From Leptospira yanagawae serovar Saopaulo str. Sao Paulo = ATCC 700523 (GTDB taxonomy: Bacteria > Spirochaetota > Leptospiria > Leptospirales > Leptospiraceae), in contig NZ_AOGX02000034.1 of assembly GCF_000332475.2 (NCBI RefSeq), positions 1 through 8,259 on the forward strand: a stretch of 8,259 nucleotides of DNA. The letters are read 5' to 3'. The notes beneath the pieces were generated by a model that ran no database searches, was not told where the DNA came from, and worked only from the letters and a program-made list of their open reading frames with translations. The translations under genes and the position numbers were made by a program. Below, one piece after another: positions 1 through 6,114 of this stretch. Within the stretch, counting starts at the first letter, position 1, and each line of letters opens with the position of its first letter.

Positions 1-35
1 ACGCCTCTAGCCACTTTTTGGATATTGCGTATAAC
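1..35 (-). other. Start-side edge of an upstream-truncated cassette (unit 0)
   Basis: This is the gene-start end of a cassette lying to the left of the window. Read on the minus strand it begins GTTATACGCAA, then TATCCAA, then AAAGTG. The same bases open unit 3 (minus strand from 2995), after which the two sequences diverge. No start codon for a gene can be assigned inside these few bases, although GTG occurs right after the shared stretch. The rest of the unit is outside the window. Confidence 0.55.
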
Positions 36-192
36 GAATAGACTTACCGAAGTTCTCCGACCCTGAGTCCCGGAACGGGACGTTAGGGACTGGCATGTAG
101 CTTGCGTAAGCAAGGCGAATGCCAGAAGGAGAATTTGGCGCAGCCCAAGCGAGGGCGGAGTCCCGAAGCGTAGCGGTAAGTCGCTGTTAGGC
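29..192 (-). repeat. attC-like structured repeat, copy 1
   Basis: Left core GTATAAC (29-35) and right core GTTAGGC (186-192) are not complementary to each other, but the right core matches the left core of copy 2 across unit 1. Inside, GACTTACCG pairs with CGGTAAGTC to give the L-like stem. AGTTCTCC pairs with GGAGAATT, where other copies have CCCC/GGGG, a compensatory change. Apical hairpins are GTCCCG-GAA-CGGGAC and CTGGCAT/ATGCCAG with CTTGC/GCAAG inside. A further arm forms from AGCCC and GGGC. It is closest to copies 4 and 8. The strand given follows the genes; the core itself is nearly symmetric. Confidence 0.75.
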
Positions 193-1437
193 GCAGTAGT
201 TAATTTAATAAAACTGATTCTTTAAACTTAATCAGCTGCGGTTTCAAATTTGTGTATTGCTTATCTCTAATACCCTCAAAATCAACAACTATATCTTCTG
301 CCTCTTTTGAAAATATGAGCTTGTTTATACTTGTAATAGCAATAGAATGTATCAGCAATGTGACACAATATAGCCTTGCAAAGACCCTAAATTTATCGAA
401 AGATTCTATTTCTTTTAAAATTTCCGGGATTGGAGATTTATCTGCCCTCATTGGAGTTCCAACTCCTGAGAATACAGCATCTTCAAGAATTTTCTTAAAA
501 TCCTCATCATCTATACTATGGAAATGCCTATTCAATAGAATTCGCTTCACTCTAATTTCCGCAATTTCTTCCGTAGTGTATCCTTCTAACCCCATATCCG
601 TTATTGTTGCCAATCTAGATGCATCTCTTATTTCGAAAGTTAACTTATAGGTCTCTTCACCATTTTCAATTTTCTGAATACATTCAAGAAGAGTAACGAT
701 GTACGAAGAAAATCCAAAAGTTACAACGATTCCTCTACGGTCGGACTTTAAATCTTGTAAAAAACTAGAATCACTAGGATTAGTAATTTTTGCAGTTATT
801 TCTAAGTTTTTATCATTAGTGATCTGATTAAACTCCAGAACGCGACTTATTCCCTTAGTCGAAATTAGAAGAAATTGATTTTCACTTATTACTTCACCAA
901 CTCCCTCTATTTCTTTCTTTTTATCAAATTCAAAAGTTTTCGAAAGGCCATCTATACTTGGCTTTCTAGTGAACAAATCTTTTTTTATTAGATCAAGTAA
1001 TGATTCTAATTCATTCTGATTTTCAACATTAAAGCATGTAAAATCTGATAGAAAATTTGGCATGAATTTCCTATTTCCAGATCCAAAACATATCGGTATA
1101 AATTTTCGATTTAAATTGCCCAAACTAAATAAATCTCGCCTGACAATTGAACCTTCCCATGTTCCTCCTGAAGCTTGATCAGTATTTTCTTCAGCTTTCC
1201 TTTGGTATTTTTCAGAGCAGACCACTAGGACAAAATTTGCTTCACTTATTCTATCGATCATCCATTTAGTCCACCCTTCTATCGGGAAAACTGTATATTG
1301 ATCTAGTTCACAATCTATTTCGTTAGAAATAAGAAAGTCGGCAAAATTCTTTACTTTGATTTTATATTCTTCACTATCGTGAGTATAGCTTATAAATGTT
1401 TTCTTCATAATTCAATTTTTTAGCTATTGCGCCTAAC
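186..1437 (-). other. Cassette unit 1 with 18-nt private inverted repeats
   Basis: The unit is bounded by GTTAGGCGCAGTAGTTAA (186-203) and the reverse complement of GTTAGGCGCAATAGCTAA (1420-1437). The two arms differ at positions 11 (G/A) and 15 (T/C); both are G.T wobbles if the plus strand folds. Pairing stops at position 19. The stop codon of the enclosed gene lies inside the end-side arm, so the arm is partly coding. The unit holds one gene. Confidence 0.7.
200..1408 (-). CDS. SEFIR/TIR-domain protein, possible defence effector
   Basis: A 402-residue protein. The N-terminal ~145 residues look like a SEFIR (TIR-related) domain: FISYTHDS at 5-12, DQYTVFP at 36-42 with a Trp at 46, FVLVVCSEKY at 59-68, GGTWEGSIV at 81-89 and FIPICF at 103-108. 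These match the usual order of strand A, the Asp-Gln loop, the strand ending in C and the WEG motif. Bacterial SEFIR and TIR domains are known in antiphage systems, some of them NAD-consuming; activity here is inferred. The remaining ~250 residues are not recognised and may be the sensor part. The ATG at 1408 gives the protein its domain-initial MKKTFISY start. It lies only 22 nt from the cassette core and has no clear Shine-Dalgarno, so it may be poorly translated, leaderless-like or served by an upstream promoter. The TAA stop at 200-202 lies in the cassette arm. Confidence 0.8.
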   Translation of the reverse strand: MKKTFISYTHDSEEYKIKVKNFADFLISNEIDCELDQYTVFPIEGWTKWMIDRISEANFVLVVCSEKYQRKAEENTDQASGGTWEGSIVRRDLFSLGNLNRKFIPICFGSGNRKFMPNFLSDFTCFNVENQNELESLLDLIKKDLFTRKPSIDGLSKTFEFDKKKEIEGVGEVISENQFLLISTKGISRVLEFNQITNDKNLEITAKITNPSDSSFLQDLKSDRRGIVVTFGFSSYIVTLLECIQKIENGEETYKLTFEIRDASRLATITDMGLEGYTTEEIAEIRVKRILLNRHFHSIDDEDFKKILEDAVFSGVGTPMRADKSPIPEILKEIESFDKFRVFARLYCVTLLIHSIAITSINKLIFSKEAEDIVVDFEGIRDKQYTNLKPQLIKFKESVLLN

Positions 1438-1595
1438 GAACTAGACTTACCGAAGTTCCCCGACCCTGAGTCCCGGTAACGGGACGTTAGGGACTGGCAT
1501 GTAGCTTGCGAAGGCAAGGCGAATGCCAGAAGGGGAATTTGCCGCAGGCCGAGCGAGGCCTTGTGCCGATGCGAAGCGGTAAGTCGCTGTTATGC
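1431..1595 (-). repeat. attC-like structured repeat, copy 2
   Basis: Left core GCCTAAC (1431-1437), right core GTTATGC (1589-1595); they mismatch each other but each matches the far end of its own cassette. The L-like stem is GACTTACCG/CGGTAAGTC. The inner stem is AGTTCCCC/GGGGAATT. The apical hairpin has a four-base loop (GTCCCG-GTAA-CGGGAC) against three in copy 1. The third arm is AGGCC/GGCCT where copy 4 has AGCCC/GGGCT, which is compensatory. The spacer between left core and stem is GAACTA, against GCT on the other side. Confidence 0.75.
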
Positions 1596-2452
1596 GAATT
1601 TGATTATTTTCAATATTTTATTTCTTTACCGTTGTTAGTAAGTCTTGTGGAATCAGTGGATCGTCTAGCGTCACATCGAAGCCTCGAGACCGAACAAGAT
1701 TGATTAAACCTAGACCATGTAAAAAGATTACCTCATCCTCGGTATCCGAATATTCCCCTCTAGCTTTGCAGAGCTGTTTGTGATTTGCAAGCAGTGTCTC
1801 AAAGCCCTTTTGCATGGACTTTGAGTCATTATTGATATATGCTTGGATGATTGCCGCATATCCTAAATAATTTTTTGCATTCTTTTGAGTTATAGATTCA
1901 GATAACTTATCCGAGTATTGTTTTAGATTTTTGGAGTCTTCTAAAACCATATACTTAATCGAATAACTGAGAGCGGGGAAAAATCCTTTTTCCTTTTTAT
2001 CTGTATCCAGATTCCCAATGTACTTGGCAATTGTTTTGGCAGAAGCAAAATTCAAGGAAGTATAAGAATCTAGCATGTGTAAATACTGATTCCACTTAAC
2101 GTAAGCTATACTAGTGATTTTTCCAGAATGATAGTCCTCGAAAACTTTGGCAACAAGAGATACTGATTTGGAAAGTAATTCCAGAAATTTCTTTTTATCT
2201 CCGTGTAGCACATACTCACATGCTGCTAAAAATCTTAAGTTGGTAGACAAATCATACTTTCCACCACCATCTGAATCATATTTAGATGTATCTACCCTTG
2301 GTACTAGATACTCAAGACTCTCCATATGTTCTTTATACAATATATCTAATCTATCAATAATATCTCCCATTTATTTTCCTCTACTTTTTTAGAATTTTTA
2401 ATACTGAATTTTTACTTTTCTTAAGTATGAAATTTAATCAATTTCGCATAAC
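1589..2452 (-). other. Cassette unit 2 with 18-nt private inverted repeats
   Basis: The arms are GTTATGCGAATTTGATTA (1589-1606) and the reverse complement of GTTATGCGAAATTGATTA (2435-2452). They match at 17 of 18 positions with the usual mismatch at 11 (here T/A, the only unit without G there) and diverge at position 19. One gene is enclosed. About 65 nt of AT-rich leader separate the start-side arm from the start codon. Confidence 0.7.
1618..2370 (-). CDS. Imm49-like (immunity protein 49 family) protein
   Basis: A 250-residue, largely helical, soluble protein with no signal peptide. The C-terminal part resembles the Imm49 family from polymorphic-toxin immunity loci: a helical FLHGLGLINLVRSRGF segment (216-231) followed by DVTLDDPLIPQDLL (232-245). 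The central region (about 165-205, NYLGYAAIIQAYIN and LLANHKQL) also fits that family's repeat-like helices. If correct, it would bind and neutralise a toxin delivered by other cells, but no cognate toxin is in the window, so it would be an orphan immunity gene. The ATG at 2370 is preceded by AGAGGAAA at good spacing, which supports this start. The assignment rests on remembered family pattern only; a plain helical hypothetical protein is the alternative. Confidence 0.75.
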   Translation of the reverse strand: MGDIIDRLDILYKEHMESLEYLVPRVDTSKYDSDGGGKYDLSTNLRFLAACEYVLHGDKKKFLELLSKSVSLVAKVFEDYHSGKITSIAYVKWNQYLHMLDSYTSLNFASAKTIAKYIGNLDTDKKEKGFFPALSYSIKYMVLEDSKNLKQYSDKLSESITQKNAKNYLGYAAIIQAYINNDSKSMQKGFETLLANHKQLCKARGEYSDTEDEVIFLHGLGLINLVRSRGFDVTLDDPLIPQDLLTTVKK

Positions 2453-2608
2453 GAATAGGCTAACCGACGTAGGCTGACCCTGAGTCCCGGAAACGGGACG
2501 TTAGGGACTGGCGCGTAGTTTGCGCATGCAAACGAGTGCCAGAAAGCCTATGTGCCGTAGGCCGAGCGAGGGCTCGTCCCGAGGCGATGTGGTTAGCCGC
2601 TGTTATAC
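2446..2608 (-). repeat. attC-like structured repeat, copy 3 (variant type B)
   Basis: Left core GCATAAC (2446-2452), right core GTTATAC (2602-2608). This copy is of a second sequence type shared with copy 5. The outer stem is GGCTAACC/GGTTAGCC instead of GACTTACC/GGTAAGTC. The inner stem is ACGTAGGCT/AGCCTATGT instead of AAGTTCCCC/GGGGAATTT. The second apical hairpin is GTTTGC/GCAAAC instead of CTTGC/GCAAG. Both sides changed together in every stem, which is strong evidence that the fold is under selection. Confidence 0.75.
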
Positions 2609-2675
2609 GCAGTATCCAATGTGAGAGAATAAAGTAATTAGAAAACAATTTAGTCAATATTTTGTATTCTTTCAT
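2460..2675 (-). CDS. Doubtful short ORF reading into the repeat
   Basis: An ATG at 2675 is preceded by AGGAAG at about 9 nt, and would give roughly 71 residues beginning MKEYKILTKLFSNYFILSHW. The first ~25 residues are cassette sequence. The remainder is translated from the attC-like repeat, ending at a TAG in copy 3. The unit has no better candidate, and integron cassettes sometimes encode small proteins whose stop lies in attC. The repeat-derived tail argues against a conserved product. Treat it as a candidate only. Confidence 0.2.
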   Translation of the reverse strand: MKEYKILTKLFSNYFILSHWILRITAANHIASGRALARPTAHRLSGTRLHAQTTRQSLTSRFRDSGSAYVG

Positions 2676-2995
2676 TTTTTTTCTTCCTAAATTTTTTGTT
2701 TTCAAATCTTTTTAGAATTAAAAAAAAATCCTAATCTCCAATATGTAAAAATAGAATCGCCGTCCAAAAATAATTACTTAATTAAGATAAAACCAAGAAC
2801 TCTTCATTTCTATCTTTAGTTCATCTTTTTTCTTAATTCTTATTTCTTAAAGTGAAAATTTTCATTAAAATTTTCTACTTAACCAACGGAGCTGCGATAG
2901 AACGAATCGCATGAATGAAAATGCGTTAATTCAAAGATATTGGCGTAATTACTTACCAAGAGTATCTTAATCACTTTTTGGATATTGCGTATAAC
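2602..2995 (-). other. Cassette unit 3, no convincing gene
   Basis: The arms are GTTATACGCAGTATCCAA (2602-2619) and the reverse complement of GTTATACGCAATATCCAA (2978-2995), with one mismatch, at position 11. The interior (2620-2977) is very AT-rich with long T and A runs and frequent stops in all frames. Apart from a doubtful short reading frame from 2675, I see only a small hairpin, TGCGAT-7 nt-ATCGCA at 2893-2911. The unit could be a non-coding cassette, a promoter carrier, or a decayed gene. Confidence 0.65.
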
Positions 2996-3151
2996 GAATA
3001 GACTTACCGAAGTTCCCCGACCCTGAGTCCCGGAACGGGACGTTAGGGACTGGCATGTAGCTTGCGAAAGCAAGGCGAATGCCAGAAGGGGAATTTGGCG
3101 CAGCCCGAGCGAGGGCTCGTCCCGAAGCGTAGCGGTAAGTCGCTGTTATGC
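2989..3151 (-). repeat. attC-like structured repeat, copy 4
   Basis: Left core GTATAAC (2989-2995), right core GTTATGC (3145-3151). The stems are GACTTACCG/CGGTAAGTC, AGTTCCCC/GGGGAATT, GTCCCG-GAA-CGGGAC, CTGGCAT/ATGCCAG with CTTGC-GAAA-GCAAG, and AGCCC-GAGCGA-GGGCT. It is nearly identical to copies 1 and 8 apart from stem-compensated positions, suggesting recent spread or homogenisation. Confidence 0.75.
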
Positions 3152-3837
3152 GAAGTTTTTTGTTTTACTTAATATTTAAATTAATTAAATCTTTCAAAAG
3201 CATTTTGAGCATGCCTGCTTTAATTTCATCTAATTGTCTTAAATTTTCGAATGGTATATTAAAGAATAAGAGAATATGGATCAGGTGTGAAATAGATTCT
3301 TTGTATTCAAAAGTTTGTAAAATTGTTCCGTCGGTCTTTTTGACAATAGCAAGTAATTGAATATCTTGTTTATAATAGACAGGGACGATCCCAAGAGTAA
3401 AAAGAGTTACTGCATTTAATAAACCTTTGTCTTTATTCATATCATCATCCCAGTATAAGCTAAGATGATAGTCAGAATTAGATAATCCATTTGAATTTCC
3501 GTAGATAGTATCAATTGAACCGGTTTTAGCGAATTCTTTATTTAATTGATTAAAGCTTTCTAAAGAAGATTTGCACGAATAAAGATCGTCAGGGAAACAG
3601 CCATCAATTGAAACAGTTAATTTAATTTTTTTCGAATAAGATACATTGATATTATTAGGATTTGGAATATTATTTGTTCGCCAAATCAAACATCCAGAAT
3701 TGAAAGATAAGATCAGGAAAAGCGCAATTAATATTTGATTTGTTTTTTTCAAAGAATACCTTCTTTGTTGTTTTTTGAAATTCTTTTAGAGAATGTATTA
3801 TTTATTCTTTTGTAAAGTTTAAAAAATTTCGCATAAC
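3145..3837 (-). other. Cassette unit 4 with 18-nt private inverted repeats
   Basis: The arms are GTTATGCGAAGTTTTTTG (3145-3162) and the reverse complement of GTTATGCGAAATTTTTTA (3820-3837). They differ at positions 11 and 18, both G/A and so both G.T wobbles on the plus strand. Because the private part is a T run, this arm pair is the least informative of the seven. One lipoprotein gene is enclosed. Confidence 0.6.
3165..3752 (-). CDS. Putative lipoprotein (TTG start)
   Basis: A 195-residue protein with a lipoprotein-type signal peptide: MKK, a hydrophobic core at 7-17, then FNSGC with the candidate lipidated Cys at 21. The -3 Asn is not canonical, but spirochaete lipoboxes are known to be relaxed. 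The mature part has two further Cys (52 and 59, near DGCFPDDLYSC), a polar region around 96-108 (YWDDDMNKDKG), and a hydrophobic stretch at 110-125 (LNAVTLFTLGIVPVYY). I do not recognise the family; the pattern resembles small envelope lipoproteins of unknown role. The start is TTG at 3752, preceded by AAGAAGG at about 5 nt, and it is the only start that keeps the full signal peptide. A weak promoter-like pair (TTAAAC, 16 nt, TAATAC on the minus strand, 3795-3822) lies in the leader. The stop is only 3 nt from the cassette arm. Confidence 0.75.
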   Translation of the reverse strand: MKKTNQILIALFLILSFNSGCLIWRTNNIPNPNNINVSYSKKIKLTVSIDGCFPDDLYSCKSSLESFNQLNKEFAKTGSIDTIYGNSNGLSNSDYHLSLYWDDDMNKDKGLLNAVTLFTLGIVPVYYKQDIQLLAIVKKTDGTILQTFEYKESISHLIHILLFFNIPFENLRQLDEIKAGMLKMLLKDLINLNIK

Positions 3838-3990
3838 GAAAAAGCTAACCGACGTAGGCTGACCCTGAGTCCCAACGGGACGTTAGGGACTGGCACGTAG
3901 TTTGCGAATGCAAACGAGTGACAGAAAGCCTATGTGCCGCAGGCCGAGCGAGGGCTTGACCCGAAGCGAAGTGGTTAGCGGAAGTTATAC
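3831..3990 (-). repeat. attC-like structured repeat, copy 5 (variant type B)
   Basis: Left core GCATAAC (3831-3837), right core GTTATAC (3984-3990). It shares type-B stems with copy 3: GCTAACC/GGTTAGC and ACGTAGGCT/AGCCTATGT. The apical hairpin is shortened to GTCCC-AAC-GGGAC. The second hairpin is GGCAC/GTGAC with GTTTGC/GCAAAC, leaving one mismatch in CTGGCAC/GTGACAG. The right spacer is GGAA rather than the GCT of the other copies, and the left spacer is A-rich, so this is the most divergent copy. Confidence 0.75.
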
Positions 3991-4726
3991 GCAGTTGTTT
4001 ATTCTTGAGTATTGATTGTTTCTAAAAGTTCTTTTTTAATCCAAATTTTCTGTAAAATCTGCTTCGAATTCAAATTTAGATCTAAAAATCAGCTTTTTTA
4101 TCTTTTTAGGGAAATACTCTTTCTTAAAGGCAACTATAAATCGAATGGTTCTAAGATAGTTTACGAGAGTATAGCCGTAAGAGGACGATTTTATACGGTG
4201 ATTGTAAGCCTCTTCAGGCTTGATAGGAAATGAATCCTTTGTGATCGACATAGATTCCATAGAACCAGCAATGCCATTATTGTATTTGGACAGTATGATA
4301 TAATCATAAACAAAAGCATTAGTTTTAATCAGAGGAAGTTCACCTGATGAAATAGAAAAATTAGAGAGATTAATTGAATTTGAATCTTTTTGAACATTTA
4401 TTGAAAACATGTAAATATCTGAATGTTTTAGATTTAAGTCTTCTAGATTAAGTGGTAAATCTCCATCAAAAAAAGTATTATTCTTATCGTAAATAATTTC
4501 GGAAAGATTTTTTTCGTTATTTATTTTGAAAGCTCTTATGTCGATTTCGTCTCTGATTTTAGGGTTATTTGTGAAGTTTTTGAAACTTATTAATTCTAAT
4601 TCAGAATCAGACGTAACTCCCTGGGAAAGTATTTCATGCGTTATGCAATTGGTGCAAGCAACTGCAATAAAGAATAATTTGATAGTAAGTAATTTCATAA
4701 AATATTTTTAAACAATTGCGTATAAC
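3984..4726 (-). other. Cassette unit 5 with 18-nt private inverted repeats
   Basis: The arms are GTTATACGCAGTTGTTTA (3984-4001) and the reverse complement of GTTATACGCAATTGTTTA (4709-4726). The only mismatch is at position 11 (G/A), and pairing ends at 19. One gene is enclosed. The start codon is 10 nt from the start-side arm. Confidence 0.7.
4036..4698 (-). CDS. Putative lipoprotein of unknown function
   Basis: A 220-residue protein with a short signal peptide, MKLLTIKLFFIAVAC, and Cys 15 as the best lipobox cysteine (A-V-A-C); Cys 18 is a second candidate. The mature chain is polar and Asn/Ser-rich, with no further Cys. The C-terminal end is basic and aromatic (FKKEYFPKKIKKLIFRSKFEFEAD, about 191-214 in two blocks). 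I do not recognise a family. Export to the cell envelope is the only supported inference. The ATG at 4698 has no good Shine-Dalgarno, and only about 20 nt separate it from the cassette core, so translation signals look weak, as for the gene in unit 1. About 30 nt of non-coding sequence follow the stop before the end-side arm. Confidence 0.7.
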   Translation of the reverse strand: MKLLTIKLFFIAVACTNCITHEILSQGVTSDSELELISFKNFTNNPKIRDEIDIRAFKINNEKNLSEIIYDKNNTFFDGDLPLNLEDLNLKHSDIYMFSINVQKDSNSINLSNFSISSGELPLIKTNAFVYDYIILSKYNNGIAGSMESMSITKDSFPIKPEEAYNHRIKSSSYGYTLVNYLRTIRFIVAFKKEYFPKKIKKLIFRSKFEFEADFTENLD

Positions 4727-4880
4727 GAACTAGACTTAACGACGTTCCTCGACCCTGAGTCCCAACGGGACGGTAGGGACTGGCACGTAGTTTGCGAACG
4801 CAAACGAGTGACAGAAGAGGAATGTGGCGTAGCCCGAGCGAGGGCTTGTCCCGAAGCGTAGCGTTAAGTCGCTGTTATGC
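4720..4880 (-). repeat. attC-like structured repeat, copy 6 (intermediate type)
   Basis: Left core GTATAAC (4720-4726), right core GTTATGC (4874-4880). The outer stem is GACTTAACG/CGTTAAGTC, differing from the common GACTTACCG/CGGTAAGTC by a compensated pair. The inner stem is ACGTTCCTC/GAGGAATGT, a hybrid of types A and B, with the G.T pair kept. The apical hairpin is GTCCC-AAC-GGGAC. The second hairpin uses GTTTGC/GCAAAC as in type B. The third arm is AGCCC-GAGCGA-GGGCT. Confidence 0.75.
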
Positions 4881-4903
4881 GCTGTGCCAGATTTTTCTAA
4901 ATC

Positions 4904-5263
4904 CTAATTTCCCGTCCATAGGTATTCTCTTCTTCGTCCAGGTCTGGTATGGAAAACTCTTGGGTCTTTGTCTATTAAAGATTTCAGTATATGTCCTACG
5001 TCTCGACCAGCCATATTTACAGGGTCAGATGCCCCATTCTGAAGATGCCAATTATATAGGACGTATAACGGAGTTCCTTCCCAAAAAAAATTTTCTCCAC
5101 CAAAAAGATCAGATGCAATAAACCAAAGATTTTCACCATTATTATCTTTTACATTCTTGCACCAACAGTATACAGCTCCTTGTATATAAGTATTGATTCT
5201 TTCAAAATCTAATGAATCTATTTTTGCACTGATACTGCGATGAGTTACACTTTCTATTATCAT
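4904..5263 (-). CDS. Small conserved-looking protein, partner of the nuclease-like gene
   Basis: A 119-residue soluble protein. Visible motifs are FIASDLFGGENFFWEGTPLY (48-67), then an Ala-Gly segment NMAGRDVGHILKSLI (83-97) and a basic-aromatic end (TRPGRRREYLWTGN). This DLxGG-N-WxGTPL...AGxDVGxxLK layout is one I associate with small uncharacterised bacterial proteins found next to nuclease-like genes, but I cannot name a family. The ATG at 5263 is preceded by GGAAGGAA at about 9-10 nt. It lies 18 nt downstream of the neighbouring gene's stop. A modifier, antitoxin-like or immunity role for the upstream protein is possible but unproven. Confidence 0.7.
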   Translation of the reverse strand: MIIESVTHRSISAKIDSLDFERINTYIQGAVYCWCKNVKDNNGENLWFIASDLFGGENFFWEGTPLYVLYNWHLQNGASDPVNMAGRDVGHILKSLIDKDPRVFHTRPGRRREYLWTGN

Positions 5264-5281
5264 TTTTTCTTATTCCTTCCG

Positions 5282-5896
5282 TTAGTTTAGAATTCTACTT
5301 GCTTTCAAAATTTGGATCATGCGAATAAAATCGGAATTTTCGACGTAATCGGATGATTTTATATTTATATCTTTTATTAAATCTTTTAATTCAAGTATTT
5401 CAATGGATAAAAGATTAATGTTTTCATTTTTAAAGTTTTGCAAGATTATCTGATTTTTCTGCCATTCTAAAATTGATTCTTTATTCTTCGCATATAGTGA
5501 AAGTATAATATATTTTATATTCTTGAAGTTTTTGTTTTCTTCTTTAATTCTCTGAATAAATCCTTTGTTCCATTTAGGACTTATTAATTCTCTAAAATGT
5601 TTCCAATATTCCTTACCACCAAATTCTTTTTCATGGTTACTGGAATCCTTTAGCATTTCATCAAATTTCTTACAATCAAAACCATCCATCCATGATTTGC
5701 AATTTAGAATAGTGACGATATCTAAATTATTTATATTCAAGGATAGAATATCAATATCTGAATAAATATTGTCTTTTTGAATATCAAAATCGATTGATTC
5801 TTTCGGTGGTCTATATTTTAAATTTGTTTTCACATAAACAGATGGTTTTTGTAACAGCCAGTCAGCGCCTATAGTTTCTAAGACATCTTCTTTCAT
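5282..5896 (-). CDS. PD-(D/E)XK nuclease-like protein with altered catalytic motif
   Basis: A 204-residue soluble protein. The segment SDIDILSL (46-53) followed by IVTILNCKSWMDGF (60-73) matches the core of restriction-endonuclease-like folds: an Asp before a strand, then a hydrophobic strand ending in (E/D)xK with a following Ser-Trp. Asp 49 and Lys 67 are in place, but the usual acidic residue is Asn 65. The N-terminal helix ETIGADWLL (7-15) and a conserved-looking WKHFRELISPKWNKGF (98-113) follow family layout as I remember it. DNA or RNA cleavage is possible, but the missing acid may mean loss of activity or a binding role. The ATG at 5896 has TAGGTAA about 5 nt upstream. The downstream gene follows after 18 nt. 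Confidence 0.75.
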   Translation of the reverse strand: MKEDVLETIGADWLLQKPSVYVKTNLKYRPPKESIDFDIQKDNIYSDIDILSLNINNLDIVTILNCKSWMDGFDCKKFDEMLKDSSNHEKEFGGKEYWKHFRELISPKWNKGFIQRIKEENKNFKNIKYIILSLYAKNKESILEWQKNQIILQNFKNENINLLSIEILELKDLIKDINIKSSDYVENSDFIRMIQILKASRILN

Positions 5897-5937
5897 TATT
5901 TACCTATTTAAATTAAATTAATCATTTCTGGCATTGC

Positions 5938-6098
5938 GCATAACGAACTAGACTTACCGAAGTTCCCTGACCCTGAGTCCCGACGGGACGTTAGGGACTG
6001 GCACGGAGTTTGCGGATGCAAACGAGTGACAGAAAGGGAATTTGCCGCAGGCCGAGCGAGGCCTTGTGCCGAAGCGTAGCGGTAAGGCGCTGTTATGC
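5938..6098 (-). repeat. attC-like structured repeat, copy 7
   Basis: Left core GCATAAC (5938-5944), right core GTTATGC (6092-6098); this is the only complete copy whose own two cores are complementary. The inner stem is AGTTCCCT/AGGGAATT, compensated against AGTTCCCC/GGGGAATT. The apical hairpin is GTCCC-GAC-GGGAC. The third arm is AGGCC-GAGCGA-GGCCT. The outer stem, GACTTACCG against CGGTAAGGC, carries one mismatch. Confidence 0.75.
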
Positions 6099-6114
6099 GA
6101 AGAACTGCAGGAAT

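Larger units (their letters stand above)
4874..5944 (-). other. Cassette unit 6, two genes, private inverted repeats
   Basis: The arms are GTTATGCGCTGTGCCAGA (4874-4891) and the reverse complement of GTTATGCGCAATGCCAGA (5927-5944). They differ at positions 10 (T/A) and 11 (G/A), and the private TGCCAGA is perfect. Of the complete units, this is the only one with two adjacent intact genes; the 18-nt gap between them suggests co-transcription. Confidence 0.7.

Noticed and set aside
36..185. tRNA or tRNA-like gene in the repeat
   Set aside because: The three-armed fold is suggestive, but there is no acceptor end, anticodon arm geometry or T-loop consensus, and the length is twice that of a tRNA.
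252..650. Plus-strand open frame of 132 codons
   Set aside because: It lies entirely inside the SEFIR-like gene on the other strand, has no ribosome binding site and gives a low-complexity Ser/Ile-rich product.
1506..1703. Plus-strand frame starting in copy 2 (and similar frames at 4792 and 6010)
   Set aside because: The starts and first ~30 codons come from the repeat, and the rest overlaps genes on the minus strand.
2893..2911. Rho-independent terminator in unit 3
   Set aside because: The 6-bp stem has a 7-nt loop and no T run directly after it on either strand.
2879..3073. Minus-strand ORF of 64 codons starting MLSQATCQS
   Set aside because: Its first half is the repeat itself and its second half is the AT-rich leader of unit 3. 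The same false N-terminus recurs at copy 8.
3795..3822. Promoter of the lipoprotein gene in unit 4
   Set aside because: TTAAAC-16 nt-TAATAC is weak and expected by chance in such AT-rich sequence; it is mentioned with the gene but not listed as a feature.
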